Shown: in pieces, positions 5,158 through 6,611 of the stretch
How positions within the stretch are numbered: position 1 is the first letter of the stretch
How the letters are laid out: the number at the start of each line of letters is the position of its first letter
Origin: an uncultured Clostridia bacterium
GTDB taxonomy: Bacteria > Bacillota > Clostridia > Christensenellales > UBA1242
Reading direction: 5' to 3'
Length of the DNA: 6,611 nucleotides
Assembly (NCBI GenBank): GCA_947628195.1
Contig: CANQZB010000055.1
Coordinates: 1-6,611, forward strand
Program-made: the position numbers and the translations under genes
The notes under the pieces: generated by a model
The model's input: only the letters and a program-made list of their open reading frames with translations
Databases searched by the model: none
What the model was told of the DNA's origin: nothing

Positions 5158-6611
5158 TTATTCTTTATCTTTCTTTTGCTTCTTTAACTCAGCAACAATT
5201 GCTTGTTGATTATTTTTAATAGCTTCGGCAAATTTTCTTGTGGCCTCTTTTTGAGTTTCAATAAGTCTTTGAAGTTTTTCGGTCAAGTGAATATCTAAAT
5301 CTTTTAAATTCTTATTGTCCTTTAATTTATCCAAATCCGCTTGCCATTTACCCATAGCTTCGCTCATTGCTTCAGCAATTCCACTGCCATTAATTGTGCC
5401 AGCTTCTTTAGCAATGTCCATTTCTTGTACAGTGATTCGCTCAACTTGATATGCACGTGATTTATCGTCCTTCTGCTTATCAATAGCCAATCCTTGAAGC
5501 TCTATAATAGCATTTGTATCTGAATCTGAACCTCTTGAAGAACCTATTAAACGATCATTCGAATCGTCTGACATAGTTTTCACATATTCTATAGCAGCAT
5601 TTCTGTCCAAGCTGTTACCAGTGTATTTGGCTAGGACTTTATCAACTTCTTCGGAAATTTTTACATCGCTGTAACCGCCACTTTTGATATCTTCCTTTCT
5701 GTTTTCCATTTGTTGTATTTGTGCGACTTTGGCAATTTCCATTTTAAAATCAGAGAATGTTACATCTTTTAAATCCATAGATTCATTTCCTAAAAGTGAG
5801 CGTATTAGTTCTTTGCCTTCTTCTGATGTTTTAAGGACATCCCACGTTTTATCAGTATAATCTCCTCTTGATAAAACCTGCAAAGCTTTGATCATTTTTT
5901 GATCTTCTGGCACGGTAGAATCAACTTTTTGAAGTTCTCTTACAAGTTTCTTTTCGTTAAACTCACCATCTCTTGATTTTTTAATTCTGGCATCGTAATC
6001 GTCTCTAACGGTTTTGTGATTGTCTTGTATGCCTTTCACAAAATCGCTTGCTTTTCCCATGCCGGCTTTTTCTGTAAGCCAATCTGCAACTGGTATTCCT
6101 AAATTGTCCTTTAAGCCTTTGCCCGCTTGCCTAAAGAATCCTCCAACAGCGGTACCACCCGTTTGTTCTTTTTTATATTTTTTATACGCATCTTTCGCGT
6201 AGTTTTCTGCATACTCTTCGGCTTTTTCGCCAGAAAGGCCCTTTTTTCTGGCTACCTCCATGCCCTCGCCATTTTTTACTTCCTCTATATAATTATTTTT
6301 ATTGACTTCGTTTTTAAAATCTTTATTAGCCTTATGCCTTCTTGATCCGGCAGTGAATGCCCCAACAACAACATTGGTAGCCTTTCTGGTGCCACTTACA
6401 GCATGACCAAGGCCTTTTTTGACACGATTCAAAGAGTTGTTCATTAAACTTGAACCATTCCCATAAAGATCAGCACTATTACTAAAATATTTAGATAATG
6501 AAGAGATAAAATCTTTAACCATATATAAGGCGGCAATGTTAACCAATATTGAAATTATACCAGTCCCTTGAAGGAAGGCAGAATCGGCCAGCATTGTTCT
6601 AGGGCTTATGG
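5158..6611 (-). CDS. VirB6/TrbL-like conjugation membrane protein, C-terminal part (5' end outside the window)
   Basis: This is probably the inner-membrane channel component of the same type IV secretion system as the downstream ATPase. The frame stays open to the window edge with no stop above the ATG at 6594, and no ribosome-binding site precedes that ATG, so the gene very likely starts outside. Counting from that ATG, residues 11-30 form a hydrophobic helix (GIISILVNIAALYMV), probably the last membrane segment. Next come a Gly/Ser/Asn-rich linker, an amphipathic stretch with VVVGAF (75-80), and about 390 highly charged Lys/Glu/Asp-rich residues, with a likely coiled coil near 420-478 ending in KKQKKDKE. 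VirB6-like proteins with long soluble tails are known in Gram-positive and mycoplasma elements, and VirB4 directly downstream supports the assignment. From memory the arrangement resembles Mbov_0396. No sequence motif proves the family, so a different conjugation membrane protein remains possible. The stop is TAA at 5158-5160. Confidence 0.65.
   Translation of the reverse strand, partial: ISPRTMLADSAFLQGTGIISILVNIAALYMVKDFISSLSKYFSNSADLYGNGSSLMNNSLNRVKKGLGHAVSGTRKATNVVVGAFTAGSRRHKANKDFKNEVNKNNYIEEVKNGEGMEVARKKGLSGEKAEEYAENYAKDAYKKYKKEQTGGTAVGGFFRQAGKGLKDNLGIPVADWLTEKAGMGKASDFVKGIQDNHKTVRDDYDARIKKSRDGEFNEKKLVRELQKVDSTVPEDQKMIKALQVLSRGDYTDKTWDVLKTSEEGKELIRSLLGNESMDLKDVTFSDFKMEIAKVAQIQQMENRKEDIKSGGYSDVKISEEVDKVLAKYTGNSLDRNAAIEYVKTMSDDSNDRLIGSSRGSDSDTNAIIELQGLAIDKQKDDKSRAYQVERITVQEMDIAKEAGTINGSGIAEAMSEAMGKWQADLDKLKDNKNLKDLDIHLTEKLQRLIETQKEATRKFAEAIKNNQQAIVAELKKQKKDKE

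Noticed and set aside
6020..6345. Plus-strand frames of 60 and 72 codons with hydrophobic sequence
   Set aside because: Antisense reading of Lys/Glu-rich codons naturally gives Phe/Leu-rich peptides; they are shadows of the VirB6-like tail.
1041..6611. Mycoplasma-type genetic code (TGA as Trp), suggested by the resemblance to mycoplasma ICE genes
   Set aside because: Trp is written TGG where checked, and the full-length genes read through without needing TGA as a sense codon.

Overview
The window is a piece of an AT-rich bacterial genome in which every credible gene lies on the minus strand. Three things suggest a low-GC Gram-positive-type host (Bacillota or a Mollicutes-like relative): the base composition, the strong AAGGAGG-type ribosome-binding site, and the Gram-positive-style conjugation proteins. 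All stop codons seen are TAA, and Trp is written TGG where I checked, so nothing points to the mycoplasma genetic code. No taxonomic marker gene is present, so I do not go further than that.

In the direction of transcription (high to low coordinates), the window opens with the 3' part of a large gene (6611-5158). It carries one visible membrane helix and then about 450 charged, soluble residues, like the end of a VirB6/TrbL-type channel protein. After a 46-base gap holding a perfect 8-bp hairpin comes a 912-residue VirB4-type conjugation ATPase (5111-2373). Its N-terminus contains a PrgI/VirB3-like membrane domain fused to the ATPase. These two genes are the core of a type IV secretion (conjugation) module, most likely from an integrative and conjugative element or a conjugative plasmid. 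From memory, the order resembles the VirB6-like and VirB4-like pair of mycoplasma ICEs (Mbov_0396/Mbov_0397 type).

A compact rho-independent terminator overlaps the virB4 stop codon. Beyond it, a 210-base AT-rich gap contains an extended -10 promoter sitting in the middle of a 32-bp imperfect palindrome. This drives a second, two-gene unit: a 373-residue protein with a PD...ExK signature (2162-1041), probably a type II restriction endonuclease, and 24 bases later a DNA (cytosine-5) methyltransferase (1016 to beyond base 1). The methyltransferase has clear motifs I, IV, VI, VIII and IX, and its last part lies outside the window.

Taken together, the window looks like a conjugation gene block joined to a type II restriction-modification cargo. 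The R-M pair would protect or stabilise the element and its host. The least familiar parts are the endonuclease, which I cannot assign to a named family or target site, and the palindrome over its promoter.
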